Shown here piece by piece: positions 29,633-38,568 of a DNA stretch of 64,000 nt. The stretch comes from an uncultured Lachnospiraceae bacterium (GTDB lineage: Bacteria; Bacillota; Clostridia; Lachnospirales; Lachnospiraceae): NCBI GenBank assembly GCA_949878435.1, contig CATLAK010000008.1:51879-115878 (forward strand). Direction: 5' to 3'. Below the pieces are notes generated by a model. The model was given only the letters and a program-made list of their open reading frames with translations, ran no database searches and was not told the origin of the DNA. The position numbers and the translations under genes were made by a program. Each line of letters starts with the position of its first letter. Positions within the stretch are counted from its first letter, which is position 1.

Positions 29633-29660
29633 TTGAAAAAAAATCTGTATGGGTTATAAT
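29633..29660 (+). promoter_or_regulatory. Sigma-A promoter of the mbl-flhO-flhP unit
   Basis: TTGAAA at 29633-29638 and a consensus TATAAT at 29655-29660, 16 bp apart, in the gap after the uvrA terminator. The leader to mbl is about 50 nt. Confidence 0.75.
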
Positions 29661-29718
29661 AACTGCATATGCGTCTGATTTTAATTGATTTTATTTAAAT
29701 AGAAAGGGGTACAACGCA

Positions 29719-30711
29719 ATGCAGTACACAGATATCGGAATTGATTTGGGAACCGCCAGTATATTGGTTTACATCAGAGGGAGAGGAGTCGTCTTAAAAG
29801 AGCCCTCCGTTGTAGCTTTTGATAGAGACACGAACCGCATCAAGGCAATCGGAGAGGATGCAAGGCTGATGCTGGGAAGAACGCCCGGCAATATCGTAGC
29901 TGTCCGCCCTTTGCGTCAGGGTGTTATTTCTGATTATAAGGTAACGGAACAAATGATGAAATATTTTATCCAGAAGGCATTAGGAAAGAAAACATTCCGC
30001 AAGCCGAGGATTGCCGTCTGTGTACCCAGCGGTGTTACCGAAGTTGAAAAGAAAGCGGTTGAAGATGCTACCCTTCAGGCAGGGGCAAGAGAGGTGTCCA
30101 TCATTGAAGAACCCATTGCGGCAGCAATAGGGGCTGGCATCGATATTTCCAAGCCTTGCGGAAATATGATTGTCGATATCGGAGGCGGTACTTCTGACAT
30201 TGCTGTCATCTCTTTGGGCGGAACCGTTGTCAGCGCTTCCATCAAAATTGCAGGGGATGATTTTGACGAAGCCTTGGTTCGCTATATGAGAAAGAAACAT
30301 AATCTGCTGATCGGTGAAAGAACAGCGGAGGATATCAAGATAAAGATTGGCTCTGCATTCAAACGCACGGAAGTGGATTATATGGATGTCAGGGGGCGTA
30401 ATCTGGTTACAGGTCTTCCTAAAACGCTGAAAGTTTCTTCTGAAGAGACGGAAGAGGCGCTTAAGGAAACTACGGCACAGATTATCGAGACGATTCACAG
30501 CGTGCTTGAAAAGACACCGCCCGAACTGGCAGCAGACATTGCGGACAGGGGAATCGTCCTGACAGGAGGCGGAAGCCTTTTAAGGGGTCTGGAGGATTTG
30601 ATTGCAGAAAAGACAGGAATCAACACCATGACGGCAGAAGATCCCATGACGGCAGTTGCAATCGGCACAGGCAAATATGTGGAGTTTCTTGCTGGTTATA
30701 GAGAAGATTAA
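29719..30711 (+). CDS. mbl: Rod shape-determining protein MreB/Mbl
   Basis: 330 residues, actin-like. Phosphate-1 motif IGIDLGTASILVYIRGRG, phosphate-2 IVDIGGGTSDIAVIS and the adenosine loop GIVLTGGGSLLRGLEDL are present. It polymerises under the membrane and guides the elongasome. The gene order mbl-flhO-flhP is the same as in Bacillus, which favours Mbl over MreB or MreBH. AAAGGGG lies upstream of the ATG. Confidence 0.9.
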   Translation: MQYTDIGIDLGTASILVYIRGRGVVLKEPSVVAFDRDTNRIKAIGEDARLMLGRTPGNIVAVRPLRQGVISDYKVTEQMMKYFIQKALGKKTFRKPRIAVCVPSGVTEVEKKAVEDATLQAGAREVSIIEEPIAAAIGAGIDISKPCGNMIVDIGGGTSDIAVISLGGTVVSASIKIAGDDFDEALVRYMRKKHNLLIGERTAEDIKIKIGSAFKRTEVDYMDVRGRNLVTGLPKTLKVSSEETEEALKETTAQIIETIHSVLEKTPPELAADIADRGIVLTGGGSLLRGLEDLIAEKTGINTMTAEDPMTAVAIGTGKYVEFLAGYRED

Positions 30712-30756
30712 TAGTCGGTGCCTGACAGACAGGCACATTAGGCGGAAAGGTGATTT

Positions 30757-31533
30757 ATGGTTAAGGGGTTGTATACTGCCTATACAGGCATGCTGAATGA
30801 ACAGCACAGAATGGATGTGCTTACAAATAATCTGGCAAATGCAGATACCAACGGCTTTAAAAAGGAAGGCGCTACCAGCCAGGCATTTGATGCGATTCTG
30901 GCATACAAGATTAAGGATTCTTCAGAGAATACACGTCTTGCCAGAAGACTTGGCGTCAACCATCCGGGCGTAAAGATTGGAGAGGGATATACGGACTTTT
31001 CCCAGGGACCTATTAAATCTACGGGAAATGCGTTTGATTTAGCGCTGACGGATGCAGGGTTTTTTGCAGTGGAATTTACAAGCAAATCGGGGGAGACTTC
31101 CGTAAAATACACCAGGGACGGTGACTTTACCTTGACAGAGGACGGACGCCTTGTTACCAGAGACGGAGATCCTGTGCTGGATGAAAATGGTTCTTATATT
31201 GAAGTCAACCAGCTTCTGCCGGTGGAAATCAACAGCAGTGGACAGATTATTCAGGATGGAAAAGTGGTAGCCACCATTCAGGTGACTGATTTTGAAGATT
31301 ATGATTATCTGGAACGCTATGGGGAGAATTACTTCCAGCCCATAGAAGGTGCGCAGGAGAAGGAGGCGGCAGCAGAGATCCGTTCAGGGTATCTGGAGAC
31401 GTCCAACATATCAGTGGTAACGGAAATGGTCAATATGATTACGGTTTCCCGTGCATATGAGAGTAACCAGAAGGTCATTACAACATACGACAGCACATTA
31501 GATATTGCAGCGAACCAGCTTGGTAGAATTTAA
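30757..31533 (+). CDS. flhO: Flagellar hook-basal body rod protein (FlhO, FlgF-like)
   Basis: 258 residues with the N-terminal rod signature MVKGLYTAYTGMLNEQHRMD and LTNNLANADTNGFKKEG, and the C-terminal FlgBC/E block SNISVVTEMVNMITVSRAYE. It contributes to the distal rod and is exported by the flagellar type III system, not by a signal peptide. The paralogue flhP follows after 11 bp. Together with FlgJ-like and YvyF proteins nearby, it implies a flagellated host or one descended from such. Confidence 0.9.
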   Translation: MVKGLYTAYTGMLNEQHRMDVLTNNLANADTNGFKKEGATSQAFDAILAYKIKDSSENTRLARRLGVNHPGVKIGEGYTDFSQGPIKSTGNAFDLALTDAGFFAVEFTSKSGETSVKYTRDGDFTLTEDGRLVTRDGDPVLDENGSYIEVNQLLPVEINSSGQIIQDGKVVATIQVTDFEDYDYLERYGENYFQPIEGAQEKEAAAEIRSGYLETSNISVVTEMVNMITVSRAYESNQKVITTYDSTLDIAANQLGRI

Positions 31534-31544
31534 GGAGGCAGCAT

Positions 31545-32363
31545 ATGGTTAGGAGTTTATGGACTGCGGCAACAGGTATGAATGCCCAGCAGACAAATGT
31601 AGACACGATAGCAAACAATTTATCAAATGTCAATACGGTAGGATATAAGTCGCAGGTAGCACAGTTTAAATCACTGCTCTATCAGACATTACAGACAGCT
31701 ACTACGACAGCTAATGGGGATCCTAAGCCGACCAGTTCTCAGGTGGGTTTGGGTGTAAGGAATTCATCCATTAATTCCATATTTACACAGGGAAGTCTTT
31801 TATCTTCTAACAGTGATACTTCATTTGCGATAGAGGGAGCAGGATATTTTGCAATCCGCGGTGCAGATGGGGAGACAAATTATACCCGTAACGGTGATTT
31901 TACCTGGGCAACCAATGGAAACGGCACCATGATTCTGACCAACCAGGATGGTCTTCCTGTTCTGAGTTCTACAGGGACGACGATTACATTAGATGCCAAC
32001 CGCATAACTAGCAGAATCACCATCAGCAAGGACGGAACGCTTCATTATCCCGATGCCAACGGCAATCCGCAGTCTTTGGGAGTTACCATAGGAATGTATC
32101 AGTTCAATAATCCCGGCGGACTTGTGAGAAAGGGCGATACTTTATGGCAGGTTTCTGCGGCAAGCGGCGAGGCATTGAATGAAGCAACCAACAACAATGT
32201 GGTAAAGAGCAGAATGGTTCAGAACTATCTGGAAGGATCTAATGTACAGGTGGCAGACGAGATGGTAAATCTGATTGTGGCACAGCGTGCTTACGAAATG
32301 AACTCCAAGGCAATCACCACCACAGATGAAATGATGCAGACAGCAAACAACTTAAAGCGTTAA
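31545..32363 (+). CDS. flhP: Flagellar hook-basal body rod protein (FlhP, FlgG-like)
   Basis: 272 residues, starting MVRSLWTAATGMNAQQTNVD with IANNLSNVNTVGYKSQ, and ending with the conserved GSNVQVADEMVNLIVAQRAYEMNSKAI region. A central FlgG-type domain (FAIRGADGETNYTRNGDF) is present. It is a distal-rod component and paralogue of the preceding gene. AAGGAGG precedes the ATG. Confidence 0.92.
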   Translation: MVRSLWTAATGMNAQQTNVDTIANNLSNVNTVGYKSQVAQFKSLLYQTLQTATTTANGDPKPTSSQVGLGVRNSSINSIFTQGSLLSSNSDTSFAIEGAGYFAIRGADGETNYTRNGDFTWATNGNGTMILTNQDGLPVLSSTGTTITLDANRITSRITISKDGTLHYPDANGNPQSLGVTIGMYQFNNPGGLVRKGDTLWQVSAASGEALNEATNNNVVKSRMVQNYLEGSNVQVADEMVNLIVAQRAYEMNSKAITTTDEMMQTANNLKR

Positions 32364-32428
32364 GGTAAGCTGAAAGAAAGATTGCGGCTGCAGGATGGAG
32401 ACTTAGATTATAGAAAGGATACATACAG

Positions 32429-32782
32429 ATGGAAATCGGCGGAGTTTCTTCTTTGTATACGGATTATCTGCAGAATCAAAGCGCTGCAGAGACAAAATTG
32501 AAAGAGACGATTCATGGGACGGATTATTCCCAGGCTTCAGAGGATGAACTGCTTGGCGCATGTAAGCAGTTTGAGGCATATTTCCTTGAACAGGTATTCA
32601 AGGAGATGGAGAAAACAGTGGACTGTTTTAAAGCTGATCAGGGCAGCAATCCTAACAATAATCTGGTAGATTATTTTGGTGATAATGCGATTCAGGATCT
32701 GGCGGCAACCTCCACAGAACTGCAGGGGCTTGGTCTTGCGGAGACTTTGTATGAGCAAATGAAGCGGAATTACAATTTATAA
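32429..32782 (+). CDS. Flagellar rod-binding protein (FlgJ N-terminal domain only)
   Basis: 117 residues. The rod-binding pattern ACKQFEAYFLEQVFKEMEKT, then FGDNAIQDLA and GLAETLYEQM, is that of the FlgJ rod-capping domain. The muramidase domain of Gram-negative FlgJ is missing, as is usual in Bacillota. It caps the growing rod. It ends the flhO-flhP unit and is followed by a strong terminator. Confidence 0.85.
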   Translation: MEIGGVSSLYTDYLQNQSAAETKLKETIHGTDYSQASEDELLGACKQFEAYFLEQVFKEMEKTVDCFKADQGSNPNNNLVDYFGDNAIQDLAATSTELQGLGLAETLYEQMKRNYNL

Positions 32783-32797
32783 AGAGACAAAAGAAAT

Positions 32798-32846
32798 AAA
32801 GGCTGCTGAAACGAGACGGATTACCGTCTTGTTTGGCAGCCTTTTT
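32798..32846 (+). terminator. Strong intrinsic terminator after the rod-binding gene
   Basis: About 21 bp of stem (32798-32819 with 32824-32844), loop ATTA, one bulge, ending in TTTTT. The recD2 start follows within 25 bp, so recD2 needs another promoter or read-through. Confidence 0.9.
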
Positions 32847-32865
32847 ATCGATGGGAGGATTTTTC

Positions 32866-35115
32866 TTGGAAACAGTCACGGGGTATGTGGAACACATTAT
32901 CTATCAGAATAAAGAAAACGGATATGCCGTCATGTCGATGACCGTTGATGGTGACGAACTGGTCTGTGTTGGAAATTTCCAGTCTGTAGAAGTGGGGGAG
33001 ACATTGAAGCTTAGAGGAAGTTTCGTTGAACACCCTATGTATGGTCATCAGCTGAAGGTGGAGAGCTTCGAGGTGACGGCGCCTGATGATGTGGTCAGTA
33101 TGGAACGTTATCTTGCTTCTGGAGCGATCAAAGGCATTGGAGAGGCGATGGCGGCACGGATTATCAAGAAGTTTGGGAAGGATACCTTCCGGGTGATGGA
33201 GGAAGAGCCGGAGCGGCTTGCTGAAGTAAAAGGGATCAGCGAACGGAAAGCACGGGAAATTGCCTTACAGATGACGGAAAAAAAGGATATGCGGGAAGCT
33301 TTTGTGTTTTTACAAAAGTATGGTATTTCCAATACGCTGGCGGTGAAAATATATCGCCAGTATGGTATGGAACTTTACGGGGTCATGAGAGAGAATCCCT
33401 ATAAACTGGCGGAGGATATTGAAGGGGTTGGATTTCGGATTGCAGATGAGATTGCCGGGAAAATAGGCATACATACCGATTCTGATTTTCGCATACGGAG
33501 CGGAGTCCTCTATACGCTGCTGCAGGCAGCAGGAGAGGGGCATATCTACCTTCCGGCAGATCTGCTTGAGCAGAAGGCGGCAGAATTACTGCAGCTTTCT
33601 CCGGAGATGATCGATCCCCAGCTGGCGAATCTTGCCATGGATAAAAAGATTGTGATTAAACTGAAAGGAGAAGAAAAAAGGGTTTATGCCTCGTCTTACT
33701 ATTATGCAGAATTGAGCTGTGCGCGAATGCTTCATGACCTTAATGTGAGCATGACGGAAGAACTGCTCCCAGCACAGGAGGAGAAGGTGAAGGCGCTTCT
33801 GTATGCCATGGAACAGGAGCAGGGATTAGAACTGGATGAACTGCAAAGACAGGCAGTGCTTCAAAGTGTAAAGTCAGGACTCATGATTTTATCCGGGGGT
33901 CCGGGAACGGGGAAGACGACTACCATCAATACCATTATCCGGTATTTTGAGATAGAAGGGATGGATATTTTATTGGCGGCGCCTACAGGAAGGGCGGCAA
34001 AGCGGATGACGGAGGCTACCGGGTACGAAGCCCGCACGATCCATAGGCTATTAGAGATCAATGGGGGAATGATCGAGGAGGGGAAACATACGCAGTTTGA
34101 ACGGAACGAAGAAAACCCGTTAGAGGCTGATGTGATTATTATCGATGAAATGTCCATGGTGGATATTCATTTGTTCAAAGCGCTGCTCGCCGCAGTCAGT
34201 GTCGGGACGAGGCTTATCATGGTGGGGGATGTGGACCAGCTGCCGAGCGTGGGACCAGGACAGGTTTTACAGGATCTGATTGACAGCAATGCTTTTCCGG
34301 TAGTTATTTTAAAAAAGATTTTTCGGCAGGCAGGAGAGAGCGATATCGTCGTGAATGCGCATAAGATCAACCGCGGAGAGGATATTGCCTTGAATAATAA
34401 GAGCAGAGACTTCTTTTTTTTGGAAAGAGGAGACGTAAATGTAATCTACAAACATATGATTCAGCTGATCAGGGAAAAACTTCCCCCCTATGTGGACGCC
34501 GGACCATATGATATCCAGGTACTCACACCCATGCGGAAAGGAAACTTGGGGGTAGAGGTTTTAAACGGTATTCTTCAGAAGTACCTGAATCCTCCGTCCC
34601 CCGTCAAAAAGGAGCATATGTCGGGCGAGAGACTTTTCCGGGTTGGGGACAAAGTAATGCAGATCAAGAATAATTATCAGATTGCATGGGAGATCGTGAG
34701 CAGATACGGTATACCTATAGACAAGGGAATGGGAGTATTTAACGGAGATATGGGTATTGTGATTCAAATCGATGAATCGACCCAGCTTCTTACGGTAGAG
34801 TATGATGAACACAAAAGAGTTGAATATCCCTTTACAGGATTGGATGAAATTGAACTTGCCTATGCTGTGACCATACATAAGTCTCAGGGAAGTGAGTATC
34901 CTGCGGTTATCCTTCCGCTTTTATCCGGTCCCAGGATGTTGTTTAACAGAAATCTTTTGTATACTGCCGTGACCCGTGCCAGAAAATGTGTTACCATCCT
35001 CGGCAGCAGACAGACGGTGCTTGAGATGATTCGCAATGAAAAACAGCACGAACGTTATACAAGTCTAGCCGATAGAATCAAAGAAATAGAGAACAGGGAG
35101 GTTCAATGGCAATAG
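32866..35115 (+). CDS. recD2: RecD2-type ATP-dependent DNA helicase
   Basis: 749 residues. The N-terminal extension of RecD2 with helix-hairpin-helix motifs (IKGIGEAMAARIIKKFG; EVKGISERKA; DIEGVGFRIAD) precedes SF1B helicase motifs: Walker A GGPGTGKTTT (about 343), Walker B IIIDEMSMVD, GDVDQLPSVGPGQVL, and late VTIHKSQGSEYPAVI with YTAVTRAR. It is a 5'-3' helicase linked to repair and replication without RecBC. I place the start at TTG 32866 because GGGAGG lies seven bases upstream; the upstream ATG would begin inside the terminator hairpin. Confidence 0.93.
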   Translation: METVTGYVEHIIYQNKENGYAVMSMTVDGDELVCVGNFQSVEVGETLKLRGSFVEHPMYGHQLKVESFEVTAPDDVVSMERYLASGAIKGIGEAMAARIIKKFGKDTFRVMEEEPERLAEVKGISERKAREIALQMTEKKDMREAFVFLQKYGISNTLAVKIYRQYGMELYGVMRENPYKLAEDIEGVGFRIADEIAGKIGIHTDSDFRIRSGVLYTLLQAAGEGHIYLPADLLEQKAAELLQLSPEMIDPQLANLAMDKKIVIKLKGEEKRVYASSYYYAELSCARMLHDLNVSMTEELLPAQEEKVKALLYAMEQEQGLELDELQRQAVLQSVKSGLMILSGGPGTGKTTTINTIIRYFEIEGMDILLAAPTGRAAKRMTEATGYEARTIHRLLEINGGMIEEGKHTQFERNEENPLEADVIIIDEMSMVDIHLFKALLAAVSVGTRLIMVGDVDQLPSVGPGQVLQDLIDSNAFPVVILKKIFRQAGESDIVVNAHKINRGEDIALNNKSRDFFFLERGDVNVIYKHMIQLIREKLPPYVDAGPYDIQVLTPMRKGNLGVEVLNGILQKYLNPPSPVKKEHMSGERLFRVGDKVMQIKNNYQIAWEIVSRYGIPIDKGMGVFNGDMGIVIQIDESTQLLTVEYDEHKRVEYPFTGLDEIELAYAVTIHKSQGSEYPAVILPLLSGPRMLFNRNLLYTAVTRARKCVTILGSRQTVLEMIRNEKQHERYTSLADRIKEIENREVQWQ

Positions 35116-35816
35116 GAGGAAAGATACTCGATCTGTTGTTTCCCAGACGGTGTGCGGTATGCGATGAAATCACGGATCGGATAGGGGAAAGTGTATGCGG
35201 GAAATGCAGGGACAGGATTGTATATATCAAAGAGCCCTTCTGCATGAAATGCGGAAAGCAGCTGCGGCATAAGGAACAGGAATACTGCGAAGACTGTAGA
35301 AAAAACAGGCATTTGTATATACAGGGGACTGCCTTGTACGACTATGGAAGCATGGCGGATTCCATATTCCGCTTTAAATATGCCGGCAGAATGGAATATG
35401 CTGCTTTTTATGGAAGAGAATTGTATGAAAGAAGGGCGGAGTGGTTATCCATGATACAGCCGGATGCATTAGTGCCGGTTCCCATACATGCAGCCAGAAA
35501 AAGAAAGCGTGGATATAACCAGGCAGAGCTGGTCGCAAGGCATCTTTCAAGGCTTTCCGGGCTTCCCTTAAATAATTCTTTGATCTGCAGACCAAAGCAG
35601 ACAGCACCGCTTAAGGACTTAAGTCATTCAGAAAGGCAAAATAATTTGAAAAGGGCTTTTAAAATCCGGCAAAATGATGTAAAATTAAGTACGATTGTAA
35701 TTATAGATGATATCTACACTACGGGAAGTACAATCGACGCAATGTCAGAGGTCCTGCATCAGGCAGGCATCCCGCAGGTATACTTCATGACATTGACGGT
35801 AGGAAGAGGAATTTAA
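35106..35816 (+). CDS. comFC: ComF family protein (ComFC, phosphoribosyltransferase-like)
   Basis: 236 residues. The N-terminal zinc cysteines are RRCAVC, CGKC, FCMKCGKQL and YCEDC. The C-terminal PRPP-binding site reads TIVIIDDIYTTGSTIDAM (about 198-215). ComFC takes part in natural transformation after DNA uptake. The ATG lies within the last codons of recD2 (10 bp overlap) behind GGGAGG, so translation is coupled. As in Bacillus, yvyF follows. Confidence 0.9.
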   Translation: MAIGGKILDLLFPRRCAVCDEITDRIGESVCGKCRDRIVYIKEPFCMKCGKQLRHKEQEYCEDCRKNRHLYIQGTALYDYGSMADSIFRFKYAGRMEYAAFYGRELYERRAEWLSMIQPDALVPVPIHAARKRKRGYNQAELVARHLSRLSGLPLNNSLICRPKQTAPLKDLSHSERQNNLKRAFKIRQNDVKLSTIVIIDDIYTTGSTIDAMSEVLHQAGIPQVYFMTLTVGRGI

Positions 35817-35849
35817 GATCAAAGCGAACAAATACAGGAGGTAGGGGTT

Positions 35850-36260
35850 ATGAATGTACGTAATTGTAGAAAGTGCGGCAGAGTATTTAATTATGTTATG
35901 GGACCTGTTGTATGCCCGCGCTGCAAAGAAGATCTGGAGGGGAAATTCCAGGAAGTAAAGAAATACGTTCAGGACAATCCGGGTGCTGATATTACAGAGG
36001 TATCTAAAGAGTGTGATGTAGAACCGCAGCAGATTCGTCAATGGATCAGAGAAGAGCGTCTTCAATTTGCAGATGATTCACCAATCAGACTGCCCTGTGA
36101 AAGCTGTGGGGCAATGATTAAATCGGGACGTTTCTGTGAAAGCTGTAAGCGGGAAATGAGCAACGAATTTAATCACGCTATAGGCAGAGACAAACCGAAG
36201 GTAGTGGAGAGCAAACCGCTTCCGAAAAAGAGTGAACGCGATAAGATGCGTTTCCTTTAA
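35850..36260 (+). CDS. YvyF-like flagellar operon protein (TIGR03826 type)
   Basis: 136 residues. Two zinc-ribbon-like cysteine pairs open it (CRKCGRVFNYVMG ... VCPRCKEDL). A helix-turn-helix-like centre follows (ADITEVSKECDVEPQQIRQWIREERL), then a second CESCGAMIKSGRFCESC ribbon and a basic tail. In Bacillus yvyF sits between comFC and flgM and is a flagellar regulator candidate. Here flgM does not follow; a small membrane protein does. AGGAGG lies upstream. Confidence 0.82.
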   Translation: MNVRNCRKCGRVFNYVMGPVVCPRCKEDLEGKFQEVKKYVQDNPGADITEVSKECDVEPQQIRQWIREERLQFADDSPIRLPCESCGAMIKSGRFCESCKREMSNEFNHAIGRDKPKVVESKPLPKKSERDKMRFL

Positions 36261-36269
36261 AAAAAACAG

Positions 36270-36297
36270 GTCATGGCGTGCATATGCATGCCATGAC
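36270..36297. repeat. 28-bp near-perfect palindrome after yvyF
   Basis: GTCATGGC on the left and GCCATGAC on the right enclose a TGCAT/ATGCA core; only one position pair does not match. It follows an A-run and ends five bases before GGAAGG, the ribosome binding site of the next gene. No T-run follows on the plus strand, so it is either a minus-strand-type terminator, an operator or a translation-control hairpin. Confidence 0.55.
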
Positions 36298-36316
36298 TGC
36301 TGGAAGGTACAAAGTT

Positions 36317-36703
36317 ATGATAAATGAAGAAAAGGTCATCCTTATGACCAAGCTGGCGTCTTATGAGTCCAATGAAGGGAAGAAAAATATCCAGATTGTC
36401 AACTACTTCAGAGGCGATTACATTGGATTTCAGGTTTTAAAGTCAGTGATTGCAGCTACGGTATCTTTTTTTGTATTGTTTGCAGTGTATGCCTTTTACA
36501 ATTTCGAGCAGCTGATGCAGGATATTTACAAGATGGACCTGCTGGAATATGGAAAGAGCATTGTCATATTGTACTTGTGCACAGTGGGGGGATATGGAGT
36601 CATTTCCTATATTTTGTGCAATATCAAGTACAGCAAGGCGAAGAGCAGCTTAAAGCACTACTATAACAATTTGAAAAAATTATCGAGTATGTATGATAAA
36701 TAA
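36317..36703 (+). CDS. Small membrane protein of unknown function
   Basis: 128 residues with two membrane helices (about 49-70 and 86-110) and a Lys-rich cytoplasmic C-terminal helix (IKYSKAKSSLKHYYNNLKKL). I do not recognise a family. The ATG at 36317 has GGAAGG nine bases upstream; the open frame extending upstream runs through a palindrome and is not used. The next gene also encodes a membrane protein and then comes cdaA, so a link with c-di-AMP or envelope control is possible but unproven. Confidence 0.6.
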   Translation: MINEEKVILMTKLASYESNEGKKNIQIVNYFRGDYIGFQVLKSVIAATVSFFVLFAVYAFYNFEQLMQDIYKMDLLEYGKSIVILYLCTVGGYGVISYILCNIKYSKAKSSLKHYYNNLKKLSSMYDK

Positions 36704-36716
36704 TGAGGAAGACCAT

Positions 36717-37676
36717 ATGACAACCTTACTTGTTGCAAAACAGTACATTAAAAGTTTTATCAGTAAATATGAAGTATACTTAAAACCGTTGATGAAGCTG
36801 ATTCTGGCGCTTGCGGCGCTGATGATGATCAACGGCAAGATTGGTTATATGCAGAGGATTGACAGCATATCGATCGTGCTTATCGTGGCATTGATGTGTT
36901 CCTTCATGCCTGCGAACTTTATCATTTTTGTGGCGGCGGCATTTACGATTCTTCATCTATATGCCTTGTCGCTGGAATGCGCGGCTGTAACATTGGTTCT
37001 TTTTGTGGTGATGTTCCTGCTTTATTTCAGGTTCTCACCCAAGGACACACTGGTGGTCTTGCTGACGCCTATGTGCTTTATCCTTAAGATTCCATACGTG
37101 ATGCCCCTTGCCATGGGGCTTTTGGGGACACCTACAAGCGCGGTTTCTGTGGGATGCGGTGTCGTGGTCAGCTATACGATTGGATATGTGGCTGACAATG
37201 CGACAGCTCTCTCAGCTATGGACGCGGAGGATATAGCAACAAAATTTAGATTTATTATCGATGGGCTTATCGATAACAAGCAGATGGTGCTCACCATTGC
37301 GGCTTTTGCAGTGACGATTATTATCGTTTACGTGGTCAGGAGAATGGCGATCGACCATGCCTGGACAATTGCAATTATTGCCGGTGCGCTGGCAGATGTG
37401 ATGATTTTGCTGGTCGGTGAGCTGATGTTTGATACAAATGTATCTATTGCCGGAATTATAATCGGAACAGCTTTTTCTGTATTGATTGCAAAAGCAGTTG
37501 AGTTCTTTGCATTTTATGTGGATTACAGCCGGACGGAAAAAGTGCAGTTCGAGGATGATGAATATTATTATTATGTAAAAGCTGTACCTAAAATTACGGT
37601 TGCAGCACCATCTAAAACGGTTAAAAGAATCAATTCTTCCAAAAAGAAATATTCCGGCGGTCAATCTAAAAAATAA
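36717..37676 (+). CDS. Polytopic membrane protein of unknown function
   Basis: 319 residues with roughly eight hydrophobic segments between residues 18 and 275. It ends in a cytoplasmic tail with DDEYYYYVK and a Lys/Ser-rich terminus. No catalytic motif is recognisable; the composition resembles a permease or scaffold. The ATG at 36717 has GAGGA seven bases upstream, preferred to the ATG at 36693 that overlaps the previous gene. The next gene, cdaA, starts 18 bp downstream, suggesting one operon. Confidence 0.6.
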   Translation: MTTLLVAKQYIKSFISKYEVYLKPLMKLILALAALMMINGKIGYMQRIDSISIVLIVALMCSFMPANFIIFVAAAFTILHLYALSLECAAVTLVLFVVMFLLYFRFSPKDTLVVLLTPMCFILKIPYVMPLAMGLLGTPTSAVSVGCGVVVSYTIGYVADNATALSAMDAEDIATKFRFIIDGLIDNKQMVLTIAAFAVTIIIVYVVRRMAIDHAWTIAIIAGALADVMILLVGELMFDTNVSIAGIIIGTAFSVLIAKAVEFFAFYVDYSRTEKVQFEDDEYYYYVKAVPKITVAAPSKTVKRINSSKKKYSGGQSKK

Positions 37677-37694
37677 AAAGGATAGAATAACCAA

Positions 37695-38564
37695 ATGGCA
37701 CGTGGATTAGAGCTTGTGGAAACATACCTGTCACGGGTATCAGGAATCAGATGGACTGACATTGCAGAGATAATTATTATCTCCTTTCTACTATATCATA
37801 TATTAGTATGGATCAAAAATACAAAAGCATGGTCCTTGCTGAAGGGGATTCTTGTAATTGCAGTATTTATATTGATAGCGGCATATTTTGAGATGAACAC
37901 GATTCTCTGGATCGTACAGAACATGTTTGGCGTTGCGGTGACAGCGATAGTTGTTATTTTGCAGCCTGAACTTCGGAAGGCAGTAGAGGAGCTTGGAAGA
38001 AAGAATATTATTAGTGCCATTATTCCCTTTGAATTAGGAAGAACACTGGAAGAGGGCAGATTTTCAGATAAGACAATCAATGAAATTGCAAAAGCGTGTG
38101 TGGAGATGGGCAAGGTGAAAACCGGTGCCCTTATTGTCGTGGAACAGGATCAGCGGCTTACAGAATACGAAAGAACGGGGATCGATGTGGATGGCATCGT
38201 TACCAGCCAGCTGCTCATCAATATTTTTGAACATAATACGCCTCTGCATGATGGGGCTGTCATCGTCAGGGGAAACAGGATTATATCTGCTACATGTTAC
38301 CTTCCGCTGTCAGACAATATGCGGCTCAGCAAGGATTTAGGAACCAGACACAGGGCAGGGGTGGGAATTTCAGAAGTGACGGATTCTCTGACGGTCATCG
38401 TATCTGAGGAGACCGGCAAAATCAGTGTGGCGTATGGAGGAAATCTGGAACGCGGCTTAAATAGCGATACCCTGAAGGAGAAGCTCAGAACAATACAGAA
38501 CAAGCCGGAGGAAGAAAGCCGGAAGAGAATTCTGTGGAAGGGACGGTCTAAAGGTGGGAAATAA
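37695..38564 (+). CDS. cdaA: Diadenylate cyclase CdaA
   Basis: 289 residues. Three membrane helices near the N-terminus (about 20-100) precede a DAC domain with the active-site motifs DGAVIVRGNRI (DGA) and GTRHRAGVGISE (RHR). It makes c-di-AMP from two ATP at the membrane. It is followed by cdaR (the regulator) and glmM, the conserved CdaA-CdaR-GlmM module of Bacillota, in which GlmM inhibits CdaA. Confidence 0.96.
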   Translation: MARGLELVETYLSRVSGIRWTDIAEIIIISFLLYHILVWIKNTKAWSLLKGILVIAVFILIAAYFEMNTILWIVQNMFGVAVTAIVVILQPELRKAVEELGRKNIISAIIPFELGRTLEEGRFSDKTINEIAKACVEMGKVKTGALIVVEQDQRLTEYERTGIDVDGIVTSQLLINIFEHNTPLHDGAVIVRGNRIISATCYLPLSDNMRLSKDLGTRHRAGVGISEVTDSLTVIVSEETGKISVAYGGNLERGLNSDTLKEKLRTIQNKPEEESRKRILWKGRSKGGK

Positions 38565-38568
38565 GCTG

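Noticed and set aside
32833..32865. An upstream ATG for recD2
   Set aside because: It lies inside the terminator hairpin of the previous gene; the TTG at 32866 has an ideal ribosome binding site.
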